In this document: one piece after another, positions 43,129 to 52,158 of the stretch
Layout: each line of letters starts with the position of its first letter
Numbering within the stretch: position 1 is the stretch's first letter
DNA from: Aestuariibius violaceus
GTDB lineage: Bacteria > Pseudomonadota > Alphaproteobacteria > Rhodobacterales > Rhodobacteraceae
Direction of reading: 5' to 3'
Assembly (NCBI RefSeq): GCF_040779325.2
Contig: NZ_JBFONT020000005.1
Coordinates: 62,001-126,000, forward strand
Length of the DNA stretch: 64,000 bases
Program-made: the position numbers and the translations under genes
Notes under the pieces: model-generated
What the model saw: only the letters and a program-made list of their open reading frames with translations
The model's database searches: none
Told to the model about the DNA's origin: nothing

Positions 43129-43518
43129 ATGAAGTGTCTCATTCTGAAGGTTTTTGCGATGATCTGCTTTGCCGGCATGGCCGCGGCCGACCCGCTTGAA
43201 GGGGATTGGCGGACGATCCCCGACGATAACGGCAATAGCGGGCTGATCCGGATCGCGCCTTGTGGCGCTGCTTTGTGCGGGACGCTGGTTGCTGCGTTTG
43301 ATGGAAGTGGAACCCAGATCGACAGCGATGACCTCGGGCGCCAAATCATCACCGAGACAGTGGCGCAAGGCGGTGGCAGCTATCGTGGGAAGATCTACTC
43401 GCCGGACCGCGGTCGGACATATAATTCGCGGCTGCAATTGCAGGGCAACCAGCTCGCAGTCTCCGGCTGTGCGTTCGGGATCTGCCGGAACGGAGGAACG
43501 TGGCAGCGGCAGAACTAA
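43129..43518 (+). CDS. DUF2147 domain secreted protein
   Basis: The 129-residue protein is predicted from the ATG at 43129, six bases after AAGGGAGG; an ATG six bases earlier is too close. A signal peptide ends MAAADP, followed by LEGDWRTIPDDN, CGAALCGTLVAAFDG and a C-terminal CAFGICRNGGTWQRQ. This is the DUF2147 beta-barrel-like domain, of unknown function and likely periplasmic. It lies on the opposite strand between hisH and hisA. Confidence 0.85.
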   Translation: MKCLILKVFAMICFAGMAAADPLEGDWRTIPDDNGNSGLIRIAPCGAALCGTLVAAFDGSGTQIDSDDLGRQIITETVAQGGGSYRGKIYSPDRGRTYNSRLQLQGNQLAVSGCAFGICRNGGTWQRQN

Positions 43519-43643
43519 CCGGTCTGGTTTTGAGCAACTGACGGGATCGTCTGATCCGCTGCAAGGACGGCGCGAGCCATATCCTCTACTGGCTCGACCG
43601 AACGCATCCTTACTTACCGGTCGCTAACGCAAATAGCCTAGGC

Positions 43644-44285
43644 CTACGGTCGCCAGGTCAAAAAGTTGGCGATCAAACGAAGACCCGCGGCCTGGCTTTT
43701 CTCCGGGTGGAACTGCGTTCCGATGAATGTATCCCGACCGACGATAGCTGTGACGTGACCCCCGTGATCGGTATGGGCGAGAAGGTTTACCGGATCTTTC
43801 ACTGCCATGTGGTAGGAGTGAACAAAGTAGGCATGGTCGCCGCTAGAGATGCCGTCGAGCACCGGGTGCGGGTGATCAATCGTCAACTCGTTCCAGCCCA
43901 TATGCGGGACCTTGAGTGTGGGGTCATCTGGCAGAATGCGTGTAACCTCGCCGTCGATCCAGGCAAGGCCGGGGGTCGGCTCGTACTCCAGACCGCGAGT
44001 TGCAAGCATTTGCATCCCAACGCAGATACCGAGGAAGGGCCGGCACTCGACGCGGACGGCTTCCGCAATCGCCTCGACCATGCCGGTGCGCGCATCAAGT
44101 TCACGACGACAGGCCGGAAAGGCACCATCACCTGGTAAGACGATGCGGTCAGCCCGGGAAACGCGATCTGGGTCGCTGGTAATCTCGACCGTTCCGGCAT
44201 CTGCCTCGCGTGCCACGCGCTGAAACGCCTTTTGTGCCGAATGCAGGTTTCCGCTGTCATAATCGATGATGACGGTTAGCGTCAT
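43644..44285 (-). CDS. hisH: HisH, glutamine amidotransferase subunit of IGP synthase
   Basis: The 213-residue protein is a class I glutamine amidotransferase: VIIDYDSGNLHS at the start, catalytic Cys in GICVGMQML, and the His-Glu pair in GTQFHPEKSQ. It supplies ammonia to HisF, whose gene is not in the window. It overlaps the hisB stop by four bases (ATGA). Confidence 0.95.
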   Translation of the reverse strand: MTLTVIIDYDSGNLHSAQKAFQRVAREADAGTVEITSDPDRVSRADRIVLPGDGAFPACRRELDARTGMVEAIAEAVRVECRPFLGICVGMQMLATRGLEYEPTPGLAWIDGEVTRILPDDPTLKVPHMGWNELTIDHPHPVLDGISSGDHAYFVHSYHMAVKDPVNLLAHTDHGGHVTAIVGRDTFIGTQFHPEKSQAAGLRLIANFLTWRP

Positions 44286-44869
44286 AGGCTGCCTTTGGTT
44301 GATGGGATCGCATCACTCCGCCGCGGGTCCGGCTCGATAGCCATACGCAATGCACGGGCGACCGCCTTGAAAGTGGCTTCCGCGATATGGTGGCTGTTGA
44401 AGCCATGCAGACGGTCGATGTGAAGCGTTATGCCGCCGTGGGTAGCAAATGCTTGAAAGAACTCGCGCACGAGCTCTGTATCGAAGCTGCCGATCTTCGG
44501 GGTTGGAAGATCGAGATTGCAGATCAGAAACGGACGACCCGAAAGATCCAGCGCGGCGCGGACCAGCGCATCGTCCATCGGTAGGAGGCAATCGCCGTAA
44601 CGGCGGATCCCGCGCTTGTCATCAAGCGCGGAGGCAAGCGCCGCGCCGATCGCGATGCCGGTATCTTCCACTGTGTGATGGTCATCGATGTGAAGATCGC
44701 CTTCAGCTCGGACGGTCAGATCGATCATCGCATGCCGGGCAAGCTGGTCGAGCATATGGTCGAAGAAACCAACCCCCGTCTGACAATCATATTGACCCGT
44801 CCCATCGAGATTTAGGTCGACCGTGATGTTAGTCTCGGCTGTCTTTCGGGTGATCTCGGCTCTGCGCAT
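44282..44869 (-). CDS. hisB: HisB, imidazoleglycerol-phosphate dehydratase
   Basis: The 195-residue monofunctional dehydratase starts at the ATG at 44869; a frame extension of seven codons is not conserved. The metal-binding motifs are FFDHMLDQLARH, DDHHTVEDTGIAIG and FNSHHIAEATFKA. It catalyses the sixth step of histidine synthesis. It is the first his gene here, with the kinase gene end 80 bases downstream of the window-right side. Confidence 0.95.
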   Translation of the reverse strand: MRRAEITRKTAETNITVDLNLDGTGQYDCQTGVGFFDHMLDQLARHAMIDLTVRAEGDLHIDDHHTVEDTGIAIGAALASALDDKRGIRRYGDCLLPMDDALVRAALDLSGRPFLICNLDLPTPKIGSFDTELVREFFQAFATHGGITLHIDRLHGFNSHHIAEATFKAVARALRMAIEPDPRRSDAIPSTKGSL

Positions 44870-44948
44870 TGGGGAACCCTCAAACGTCAACGCCGCGCGG
44901 TATAAGTGCGCGGCGTCAGGTTTCCAAGCGCTAGCGAGTGGCCTGGGT

Positions 44949-47660
44949 CTATTCGACGAGCGGTGCCGTTACGAATAACTGACGTCCATCGCGACGGACG
45001 GTGAACTCCGCATCCGCAAAGCCCGATCCCGCAACACTCGTCAGAGCGGTTTCAAGGTCTGTGGGCCCAGAGAAACGGATACCGGAGGCACCCTCGCTCA
45101 CGATCCTGTCGCCGACTTCGAGGTCGCTGACGCCGCCGGTCGCGGTCACGCGGGTTACCCAGCTGCCGCCCTCAAGATCGGTGCGGAAACTAAGACCGTT
45201 CTCCAAGGTGACGATCCTGGCGGAAGGAAGGCGCAGGGCACGATCAACGAAGGCCTCCTGACCGGGGATCTGAACCAATATACTGGCTGCCAGCCGTCCA
45301 TCGCTATCGCTCGTCGCCGAAGAGGAGAAGGCATCCTCCAAGCCGTTCACGCCCTGAACGAGTTGTCCATCGATCGAGAGGATTACGACACCCGGTGTCA
45401 GCCATTCGTTCTCGATGAGTGAGACGGGATCGCCGGTCAGCTCGGTAACCTGCGGAAAGGTCCCGTACTCCGTATTGGCGCTTTCAACCACGAACGGCAT
45501 TTCGATATCCCAACGAGCGCTCACGAAATCGCCCGCGATCGTAGGTGTTGCCTGAGGGGCCGGCGTACCGAACGTAATAATCTCGAATGCGGTTTCGGTA
45601 TTCTCAGTCGGCGCGTCGGGTGCCGACTCGGTTTCGGCGGAAGTATCTGGCGCGATCTGAAATGCCGGACGATCGCTGGTGCTGTCCGGGGTCAGCGCGG
45701 CTACGACATCCTGAGCTTCATCCGATGTATCGGCCGGTTCTGCTGGCGCGCCGAAGGTGATGATGTTGGTGACCTCAGCCTCAGCGACTGTCTCGGGTTC
45801 CGCGGGCGCGTCTTCGACGAATACCTCTGAGGCGAAAGGAAGGACTTCGCGCTCGCTCATCTGCATCGGCAGAGAGGCGCTGTCGATCGCCCGGGGGGTA
45901 ATCGGGGATGGCGCAGTGTCAACCTCGCGCAGAATGTCCGTGATCGGCGCGATGCCAAGTGCAGAACCGTCCAGTGCATTGCCAGCGAAGGTTTGTGCTT
46001 CTATCGGCGATGCAATTTCCGCTTCCATGCCAGGCGGGATAGCGCTCACACCACCGGTCGCTTCCTCGGCCGTGTCAACTGAGGTGGTACTCTCGATAAT
46101 CTCGAATTGAACGTCGGCGGACGGAGCAATGGCTGTTTCATCTTCGCCTGTCGTGGCGAGACGTTCTTCCGTCGGTTCTGCCGCGATCGCTTCCGAAGGC
46201 GTATCTGATACCAGTGCGTCGGGCTCGACGAGGTCAGGCCGCGTCACCGGCAGTTCAGGTTCGGCAACGTCAGCTGTGCTCTGTTCAGCAGTTGCCGCAG
46301 TCTCGCCCGAATCCGAGGCCGGGACCTCGCTTTCAACCGCGGGAGATGGGGTCGCGGCGACATCGACTGTTGGTTCAGCTGGTGCGGACGCATCAGGTGC
46401 CTCGGCTGTCGCGGACGGCTCGGGCGATGTGACCGGAATGCTGGTTTCAGCTTGCTCTGTCGGCGCCGGAACGCTGGCAGGATCGCTGGGAGACATGGCC
46501 AAGTAGATACCCGCAGCGCCCGCTGCCAAGGCCGCGACACTGCCACCTGCGAGAAATGCAACGCGGCTCGAGCCGCTGCCTGCGGCTTTCGCAGGAGCAG
46601 GCTGCGCGGCGTCTTCCTTGACATCGGCCTTCGCGTCTTCTGCAACGACAGCAGCGATAGCTGCTGCGGTACTCCATCCGGGCTCTTCGGCCGGTGGGGT
46701 CAGGCGGATGACGTTCTCCGGATCGCTGCCGTTCATCATAGCGACCCATTCGGCCGCCGATTGCATCCGATTCTTCGGGACGACTTCCATCGCCTTGTCG
46801 ATCGCACGCAGGAAGTCTTCGGAATACTCCGGGAAGCGGCCGACAAGGGGCTGATATGGATCTTCACCGCCTTCTGCGACGGCCACGAGGCGCGACTGGC
46901 TAGGCGGGGGCGTATCGCGGGTGATCGCGTGATAGAAGGTCGCGCCGAGCGCGTAGAGGTCCGAGGCGTTCGACTGGGTCGAGCCCTGGACATAGAATTC
47001 CTGTGGCGAGTAGCCATCCTTGACGCAGCTGAGCGCGGTCAGGACACGTGTCTTTTTCGATGCTTGCTCGCGGGCAGCGCCGAAATCGATCAGCGTCGGC
47101 TTGCCCGTCTCATCGATCAGGATGTTGTCGGGCGCGATGTCGCGATGCAGAACACCAAGCTGGTGAACATATCCAATCGCGTCGAGCACTTGGCGCAGCA
47201 TCGATGTAATGGTCTGCGGCGTGAGGAACGGGTCGTTCTGCTCAATCATATCCAGCAGATCGGGACCATCGATGTAGTCGATGGCCATATAGGCGGTGTC
47301 GTTATCCTCAAAGACGAGGTGAACCTTGACGATATTGGGGTGCTCGAGCTTCGAGAGGCTGCGCGCCTCTTGCGTAAAGCACTTAATCACCGCCTGAAGG
47401 TCGGCCTCATGGCTCTTCGACCGTACCTTCACCTTCGTGCCCACACGGCGGCACATAGAGGAGGGATAGCATTCCTTGATTACGACGGTGCGTTCAAGGC
47501 TGTCCTTGGCGAGGTATGTGATCCCGAACCCACCAGCATTCAGAAAGCTCTCGATCTTGTAGAGGCCGCCAAGAAGCTGCGTGCCATCGTCAAGCTCGTC
47601 ATTCACGTCCTGATCGTGGACCTGATCCTTACCGGTGGACTGCTTAGGTGCGTTCTGCAT
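44949..47660 (-). CDS. Membrane Ser/Thr protein kinase with PDZ-like C-terminal domains
   Basis: The 903-residue protein has a kinase domain at about 35-310: glycine loop AGGFGITYL (42-50), Lys62 in VIKECYP, the catalytic loop HRDIAPDNI (172-180) and DFG at 192-194. The Lys normally two residues after HRD-Asp is replaced by Ala, a variant seen in this proteobacterial branch. A membrane span lies at about 367-389, followed by some 350 residues rich in Ala, Pro, Glu and Ser. The last 180 residues hold two PDZ-like parts (VILSIDGQLVQGVNGLEDAF and VTRVTATGGVSDLEVGDRIV). The kinase faces the cytoplasm and the PDZ-like end the periplasm. It lies alone between hisB and a TRAP binding protein gene. 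Confidence 0.88.
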   Translation of the reverse strand: MQNAPKQSTGKDQVHDQDVNDELDDGTQLLGGLYKIESFLNAGGFGITYLAKDSLERTVVIKECYPSSMCRRVGTKVKVRSKSHEADLQAVIKCFTQEARSLSKLEHPNIVKVHLVFEDNDTAYMAIDYIDGPDLLDMIEQNDPFLTPQTITSMLRQVLDAIGYVHQLGVLHRDIAPDNILIDETGKPTLIDFGAAREQASKKTRVLTALSCVKDGYSPQEFYVQGSTQSNASDLYALGATFYHAITRDTPPPSQSRLVAVAEGGEDPYQPLVGRFPEYSEDFLRAIDKAMEVVPKNRMQSAAEWVAMMNGSDPENVIRLTPPAEEPGWSTAAAIAAVVAEDAKADVKEDAAQPAPAKAAGSGSSRVAFLAGGSVAALAAGAAGIYLAMSPSDPASVPAPTEQAETSIPVTSPEPSATAEAPDASAPAEPTVDVAATPSPAVESEVPASDSGETAATAEQSTADVAEPELPVTRPDLVEPDALVSDTPSEAIAAEPTEERLATTGEDETAIAPSADVQFEIIESTTSVDTAEEATGGVSAIPPGMEAEIASPIEAQTFAGNALDGSALGIAPITDILREVDTAPSPITPRAIDSASLPMQMSEREVLPFASEVFVEDAPAEPETVAEAEVTNIITFGAPAEPADTSDEAQDVVAALTPDSTSDRPAFQIAPDTSAETESAPDAPTENTETAFEIITFGTPAPQATPTIAGDFVSARWDIEMPFVVESANTEYGTFPQVTELTGDPVSLIENEWLTPGVVILSIDGQLVQGVNGLEDAFSSSATSDSDGRLAASILVQIPGQEAFVDRALRLPSARIVTLENGLSFRTDLEGGSWVTRVTATGGVSDLEVGDRIVSEGASGIRFSGPTDLETALTSVAGSGFADAEFTVRRDGRQLFVTAPLVE

Positions 47661-47839
47661 GTCAATCCTAGGGCCCCAGCGCCCGCTCCCTTACGGGTTT
47701 ACTTGTTTTTCCTGTGGACCGGACCGAGGGTGGTCATCGAAAAAGCGGTAGCACAATCCACATACTTACTCAGGATCAGTGTCTTGTGCAATTCGGACAA
47801 TTTCGTGTTCAATTCGAGGAAATGCCTGACAATCCAAGT

Positions 47840-47873
47840 AAAAACCGGCCGAGGGCTACTTCTCGACCGGTTT
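47840..47873 (-). terminator. Second terminator-like hairpin downstream of the TRAP gene
   Basis: AAACCGG (47842-47848) pairs with CCGGTTT (47867-47873) and CGAG (47850-47853) pairs with CTCG (47862-47865) after a mismatch. On the minus strand the stem is followed by a short T-run. It may back up the terminator at 47905-47937. Confidence 0.55.
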
Positions 47874-47904
47874 GCTAAGATTCTTTGCAAACTGACGTGG
47901 CGTT

Positions 47905-47937
47905 CAAAAAGAATCCGGCGCGCACAAACGGCGCGCC
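47905..47937 (-). terminator. Rho-independent terminator of the TRAP binding protein gene
   Basis: GGCGCGC (47917-47923) and GCGCGCC (47931-47937) form a 7-bp stem. On the minus strand it is followed by GGATTCTTTTTG. It lies 27 bases beyond the stop codon of the gene at 47965. Confidence 0.78.
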
Positions 47938-47964
47938 AGACTGCCCGTCGGCCATGAACCGGCC

Positions 47965-48990
47965 TTAGTTGTACGGATCAGCGGCTGCGTTGATGCGGAT
48001 CGCTGCATCGACGAACTCGGCGCCGACCGACGGTTTGAATTCGTCGAGGACCGGAGCAAAGGCATCGCGCCACGCCTGCATTTCCGCTGGACTGAGTGCC
48101 AGAACAACCCCATCATCTTCGATGATACTCCGGCGGCTGATCTGGTTCAGTTCGAAGGCGAAGCGGTTGCGCTCGTGGGTGATGAGCTGAGCGCCGATCA
48201 AGAATACTGCGCGGGTCTCGGCATCGAGCGAGTCAAGAAACCTCTGCGATGTCAGCATCGGATAGCCGATATAGGTGTGATTGGTTTCGGTTACCGCGGC
48301 CTGAACTTCATAGAAGCCCATTTTTTGGATGTTTGCGAAAGTGTTTTCCTGACCTTGGACAGTGCCGTTGGCAAGGTTGTCGTACACTTCCGAAAACTTA
48401 AGCTTCATCGGCGTAATGCCCATGATATCCAGTACTGCAGCAGTCACTGGCGAACTGGATGAAACGCGGAAGGTTTGACCTTCGGCATCGCCAGGACGGC
48501 GCATCGGCACCGTCGAGGAAAACTGCCTCATGCCGTTGCTGATATAGCCAAGCGCGGCGAAACCATCGTCAGACATTTGATCGCCGATCTGATTGATTTC
48601 TTCTGACTGAAGAAATTCGAGAACGTGCAACGGCCCGTCGAAGAGGAACGGCAAGTTGAAGATATCCGCTTTCGCAGCGTACCCACTGATCTTGGCGAAC
48701 GATGGCGCCGCAAAGTGAAGGTCGCCGTCCAGCATGGCTTGGAAGAGCGTCTCGTCATCTGGATAGAGTTCGCTCCGCCCGTAAACCTCAACGCAATAGC
48801 GCCCGTCCATTTCAGCGTTGATGTAGTCGGCGTAGGCCAGGGCAGCTTCGCCCTTCGGATGGCCTTGGAGCGCCGTCACGACACTGAATTTCAGCACTTC
48901 TTCGCCAGTATCACAGCCCGTCGGGTCTGCGGTGGCTGCGACAGGAAGAGCCATCGCTGCCAAAGTAAGGTATTTTGTCAGTCTGTTCAT
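47965..48990 (-). CDS. TRAP transporter substrate-binding protein, DctP family (orphan)
   Basis: The 341-residue protein has a signal peptide ending VAATADP and the DctP fold: LKFSVVTALQGHPKGEAAL, IFNLPFLFDGPLHVL and GQTFRVSSSSPVTAAV with the conserved Arg that binds a carboxylate, then VQGQENTFANI. It should bind an organic acid in the periplasm. No dctQ or dctM membrane genes are encoded nearby, so it must use components encoded elsewhere or have a sensing role. It lies 85 bases downstream of the PBP-OmpA fusion gene. Confidence 0.88.
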   Translation of the reverse strand: MNRLTKYLTLAAMALPVAATADPTGCDTGEEVLKFSVVTALQGHPKGEAALAYADYINAEMDGRYCVEVYGRSELYPDDETLFQAMLDGDLHFAAPSFAKISGYAAKADIFNLPFLFDGPLHVLEFLQSEEINQIGDQMSDDGFAALGYISNGMRQFSSTVPMRRPGDAEGQTFRVSSSSPVTAAVLDIMGITPMKLKFSEVYDNLANGTVQGQENTFANIQKMGFYEVQAAVTETNHTYIGYPMLTSQRFLDSLDAETRAVFLIGAQLITHERNRFAFELNQISRRSIIEDDGVVLALSPAEMQAWRDAFAPVLDEFKPSVGAEFVDAAIRINAAADPYN

Positions 48991-49075
48991 CCGATTTACT
49001 CCTATTACGGTCCCCGTTTCCGCGCTTCGCAGAAACGGGGCCGCCCCCTATCTTTTTGTTTTGGCCGTGACTGGA

Positions 49076-50659
49076 TCAGGTCCGGTCGTCGGCCACGACG
49101 TCTTGCACCCACACTTCGACGCGGCGGTTGATCCGGCGTCCGGTGTCGGTTTCGTTGCAGCCCAGCGGAGACGCTTCGCCGAAGCCGACGGCACGGGTCT
49201 GGGTGCTGGTCCGCAGGTTGGGGTTTGCCGCAACGACCGAGCGGCGAACGAGTTCGGCGCGCTGTTGCGACAGGAGCTGGTTGAGGTCCGCGCGCCCGAC
49301 CGAGTCGGTGAAGCCGACGAAGAGCACTTCCTTGTTCGAGAAACGCGGGCTGGCCAGAAGCTCGGCCAGACGTTCGACGTCCGAAGTTGCACGGGCGTCG
49401 AGACGGGCGGAACCCGTCTCAAAGCGGAAGGTGGTCGACAGACGGTCCGCGTTGATCAGCTGGGTGAACATATCGCGCATTGCGTTATACTCTTCCGGCG
49501 TCTCGTTGTTCACGATGGCCGAAGCCACGCGGATCCCCTGGGAGTTGATCGTCTCGGTCGAGACGGTCTGGTCAATGAAGCCTGCCTGGGCCACGAGTTC
49601 CTGACCGGGATCAGTCTTTATGTAGCTCAGGAAGTCCTGGGCATGGAAGGGCATCTCCTCGTTCGTGTTGTACATGTAGAGGAGGCGGGTCAGCGGGTAT
49701 TCTTCCGTCTTGATCGTAAAGGCAGTGGCCGGCGTACGCAGACCACAGACCCCCTCAATGGCGAGCGCGGTCGTTTCGCCCGCATTGGCAAAGCTGGTGA
49801 AGCCGATACCGTTCGGGTCGTTGCGGACTGCTTCCGCGATCTCATCGTCGCTTTCCAGGACAGTGATGTTTCCATTCACGGTCAGACCGTTGGGCCGCAT
49901 CAGAAGGGTGTCGAACACCTCGCGCGTGCCGCTGTCGTCTTCGCGGACATAGAGGTTGATCGGAGCATTCCGGCCGCCGAGGTCGCGCCAGTTCGTGATC
50001 TGGCCACCGAAGGCAAGCGCCGCATTGATCTCGGAGATCGCGCGGACCGGATTTTCCGGGTGCGTGACGAGAAGCAGACCGTCAAGCGCCACGATATGCT
50101 CTTGATCGGGCGAGCGAAGCTGACCGAGGTTGCGCTGCGCGAAGGTTTCGACTTCGCGGTTGCGCGCCGGGCGCGTGGCGAGTGCGAAGGTGGCGTCGTC
50201 CGAGAGCAGAGCCTCGAGGCCCGCACTGGTGTTGGACGGCTTGATCTGAATGTCCGCGCCGCTTTCGTCGCTGGCCGAAACCTTGTAGACGATGCCTCCC
50301 GCATTGCTGGGATCAAGCTCGGTGGTGCCGTCGAGTTTCGCGCTGTAGCCGGCAACCAAAGTCGGGATCAGACCATCGGAAAGGGCGCGGGAACCGGCGA
50401 TCGCGAACTCGGACCGCGACGGCCCGAGATCTGGGCAAGCTTCGCCGACACACGTCACAAACTCGTTCGAGATCGAAACTGTACCGATCGCTGTACGAAT
50501 AATGTACGTGCTGCCGTCGAATTCAACCAACTCGCCTGCGATCGAAACGGACTTGTCCTTTGTCTCGAGCGTAATCGGCGCGGTTTGGGCCGACGCGGCA
50601 AGCGCAGCGGCGCAGAGGCCTGTGCTTGCCAATAGGGTTTTCAGCGTTCTGCTCTGCAT
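49076..50659 (-). CDS. PstS-like binding domain fused to an OmpA C-terminal domain
   Basis: The 527-residue protein starts at the ATG at 50659 behind GGAGG, with a signal peptide ending AASAQT. Residues 90-370 form a phosphate-binding-protein-like domain (SEFAIAGSRALSDGLIPTLV, PSNAGGIVYKV, FATRP-like ALATRPARNREVE, DDSGTREVF). Residues 410-527 form an OmpA peptidoglycan-binding domain (FETGSARLD, VGFTDSVGRADLNQLLSQQR, NRRVEVWV). It is expected in the periplasm, tied to peptidoglycan, possibly as a phosphate or anion sensor or scavenger. No Pst transporter genes lie nearby. Confidence 0.87.
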   Translation of the reverse strand: MQSRTLKTLLASTGLCAAALAASAQTAPITLETKDKSVSIAGELVEFDGSTYIIRTAIGTVSISNEFVTCVGEACPDLGPSRSEFAIAGSRALSDGLIPTLVAGYSAKLDGTTELDPSNAGGIVYKVSASDESGADIQIKPSNTSAGLEALLSDDATFALATRPARNREVETFAQRNLGQLRSPDQEHIVALDGLLLVTHPENPVRAISEINAALAFGGQITNWRDLGGRNAPINLYVREDDSGTREVFDTLLMRPNGLTVNGNITVLESDDEIAEAVRNDPNGIGFTSFANAGETTALAIEGVCGLRTPATAFTIKTEEYPLTRLLYMYNTNEEMPFHAQDFLSYIKTDPGQELVAQAGFIDQTVSTETINSQGIRVASAIVNNETPEEYNAMRDMFTQLINADRLSTTFRFETGSARLDARATSDVERLAELLASPRFSNKEVLFVGFTDSVGRADLNQLLSQQRAELVRRSVVAANPNLRTSTQTRAVGFGEASPLGCNETDTGRRINRRVEVWVQDVVADDRT

Positions 50660-50932
50660 CAGTCGAACCTCCACGGAATTGAATGCAGCAAAAAAGGTAG
50701 GCGCTCCGGCCCTGACCAGACCCTTCTGACTGGCAAATGCGTCGAAATCTGCGCGTGAAGCGGCCCATTTGTTGACAATATGTCTTAATCGGTCAGGATT
50801 GGTGCGTTGTTGCCACTGCACGACCAAGATAGCCTAAAACTGGACGATTGTTTACACTTAGAAGACGTGTCAGGCGAACCCTAGCGACCAAGAGACGCTG
50901 GATGGAACCAATGCCTCTACGGCGCTTGAAAA

Positions 50933-51007
50933 TGGAGCGGGCGATGAGATTCGAACTCACGACCCTTACCTTGGCAAGGTAATGCTCTACCCCTGAGCTA
51001 CGCCCGC
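50933..51007 (-). tRNA. tRNA-Gly (anticodon GCC)
   Basis: On the minus strand the acceptor GCGGGCG pairs with CGCCCGC, followed by an encoded T-CCA end. The anticodon arm TTACC-TTGCCAA-GGTAA gives GCC. The T-loop TTCGAAT and D-arm GCTCAGGGGTAGAGC are standard. Confidence 0.96.
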
Positions 51008-51270
51008 GTCCGTGGGTGAGCCGTCAGATACAAACCCATACGGATATCCGCAAGGGGAAAATGCGTAGTTTGTTGTTGCGCCACTACGCCGGCGAAGGAC
51101 CTGTTCTCAAAGCCACCAGAGGACAGCCGCGTTCGTGATACGTTCGTGTTGAGATCGGTTGGTAACCGGGTGCGGGTTGCAGATCTTGTCGCATTTCCGC
51201 CGTTTTTCAGCGAGAAAGCCGGTGGAGCGCTTTACATGCCGATGTGCGGAGCCGACTCAGATGACGCACG

Positions 51271-51993
51271 ATGAATATTTTTGAGAACTCTGAATCTGCG
51301 AAGCTTCTCGCCGCGACCGAGGAGGGTGTCGGGGAAACGGCCGAGACGGATGCGCTGCGGGATATCGACCGGTTCGATCCTGATCGCCCGGTCGGTGCGA
51401 TGTTGCCCGCTCTCACCCCCGGGACGCGCATGTCTGTCGATCATGGAGAAGTTGCCGTGGAATATCTGCGGCCAGGCGATCTGCTGAGGACAAAAGATAA
51501 CGGTCTGAAGGAGATCCGCTGGATCGGCGAAAGAACAATCGAGACGGGTGAACTGACTGCCGCACCGCATCTCTATCCGATCTCGATCGCGGCAGGTGCC
51601 TTGGGGCTGGACGGGCCGGACCAACAGATCATCGTCTCTCCCGGTCAAGCGGTCCTCTATGCCTCGCCCCAGGTAGAACTTGTCCTTGGAACCAACGAGG
51701 CGCTCGTTCGATCGGAAGACTTGTTGGGCGTGCCCGGGGTGGATCGATATGAAGTTGCTGCGGTTACCTACTTCTTTCTGATGTTTGATGCACACGAGAT
51801 CATCCGGGCAAATGGCCTCTGGATGGAGAGTTTCCAGCCTGACCTCCGTTGTCTGGAGGAAGAGAGTGGAGAACTCTTCGAGGGCCTCTTTGCGGTGTTC
51901 CCGCGCTTAGCCACTCTAAAAGGACGTACCGCTTACCGAGCGGCAAGAGTCTTCGCGACGGCGGGCGAGGTGAAGCTATTGTTTGCACCTTAG
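51271..51993 (+). CDS. Hint-domain protein lacking expected catalytic residues
   Basis: The 240-residue protein matches the Hint (hedgehog/intein) domain proteins common in this family: LTPGTRMSVDHGEVAVEYL (about 48-66), RPGDLLRTKDNGLKEIRWIG, LYPISIAAGALG, and HEIIRANGLWMESFQP. The usual CFTPGT reads ALTPGT (Ala47 for the nucleophile Cys), and the usual SPQHRVLL reads SPGQAVLY (Gln126 for His). It is therefore probably not self-splicing. No calcium-binding repeats are present. No signal peptide is seen. The function is unknown. Confidence 0.82.
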   Translation: MNIFENSESAKLLAATEEGVGETAETDALRDIDRFDPDRPVGAMLPALTPGTRMSVDHGEVAVEYLRPGDLLRTKDNGLKEIRWIGERTIETGELTAAPHLYPISIAAGALGLDGPDQQIIVSPGQAVLYASPQVELVLGTNEALVRSEDLLGVPGVDRYEVAAVTYFFLMFDAHEIIRANGLWMESFQPDLRCLEEESGELFEGLFAVFPRLATLKGRTAYRAARVFATAGEVKLLFAP

Positions 51994-52158
51994 AGACAGG
52001 CAGCAAAAAGTTCCTTCCACCGCGCAGGCCGGGTGTAGATCTAAGGTGATCCGACCTGTATCGATCGCATATCTCTCTTGGCCGTTTTCGATGCTAGCCA
52101 GACGAACAACGCTCGCTGCTGGAACAGAGGTATCTCTCATTGATGGTGCCAGTTGAGT

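Larger units (their letters stand above)
47661..47964. other. Intergenic stretch upstream of the kinase gene, with two hairpins
   Basis: No gene is supported. The right part holds two minus-strand terminator-like hairpins (47840-47873 and 47905-47937) that end the TRAP gene transcript. The left part should hold the kinase promoter. Confidence 0.6.

Noticed and set aside
42996..43352. Minus-strand ORF of 118 residues between hisH and hisA
   Set aside because: It lies opposite the DUF2147 gene, which has a signal peptide, a ribosome binding site and a recognised domain. The minus frame has no recognisable domain.
47699..47890. 63-residue minus-strand ORF upstream of the kinase
   Set aside because: It overlaps a terminator-like hairpin, has no ribosome binding site and no protein-like features.
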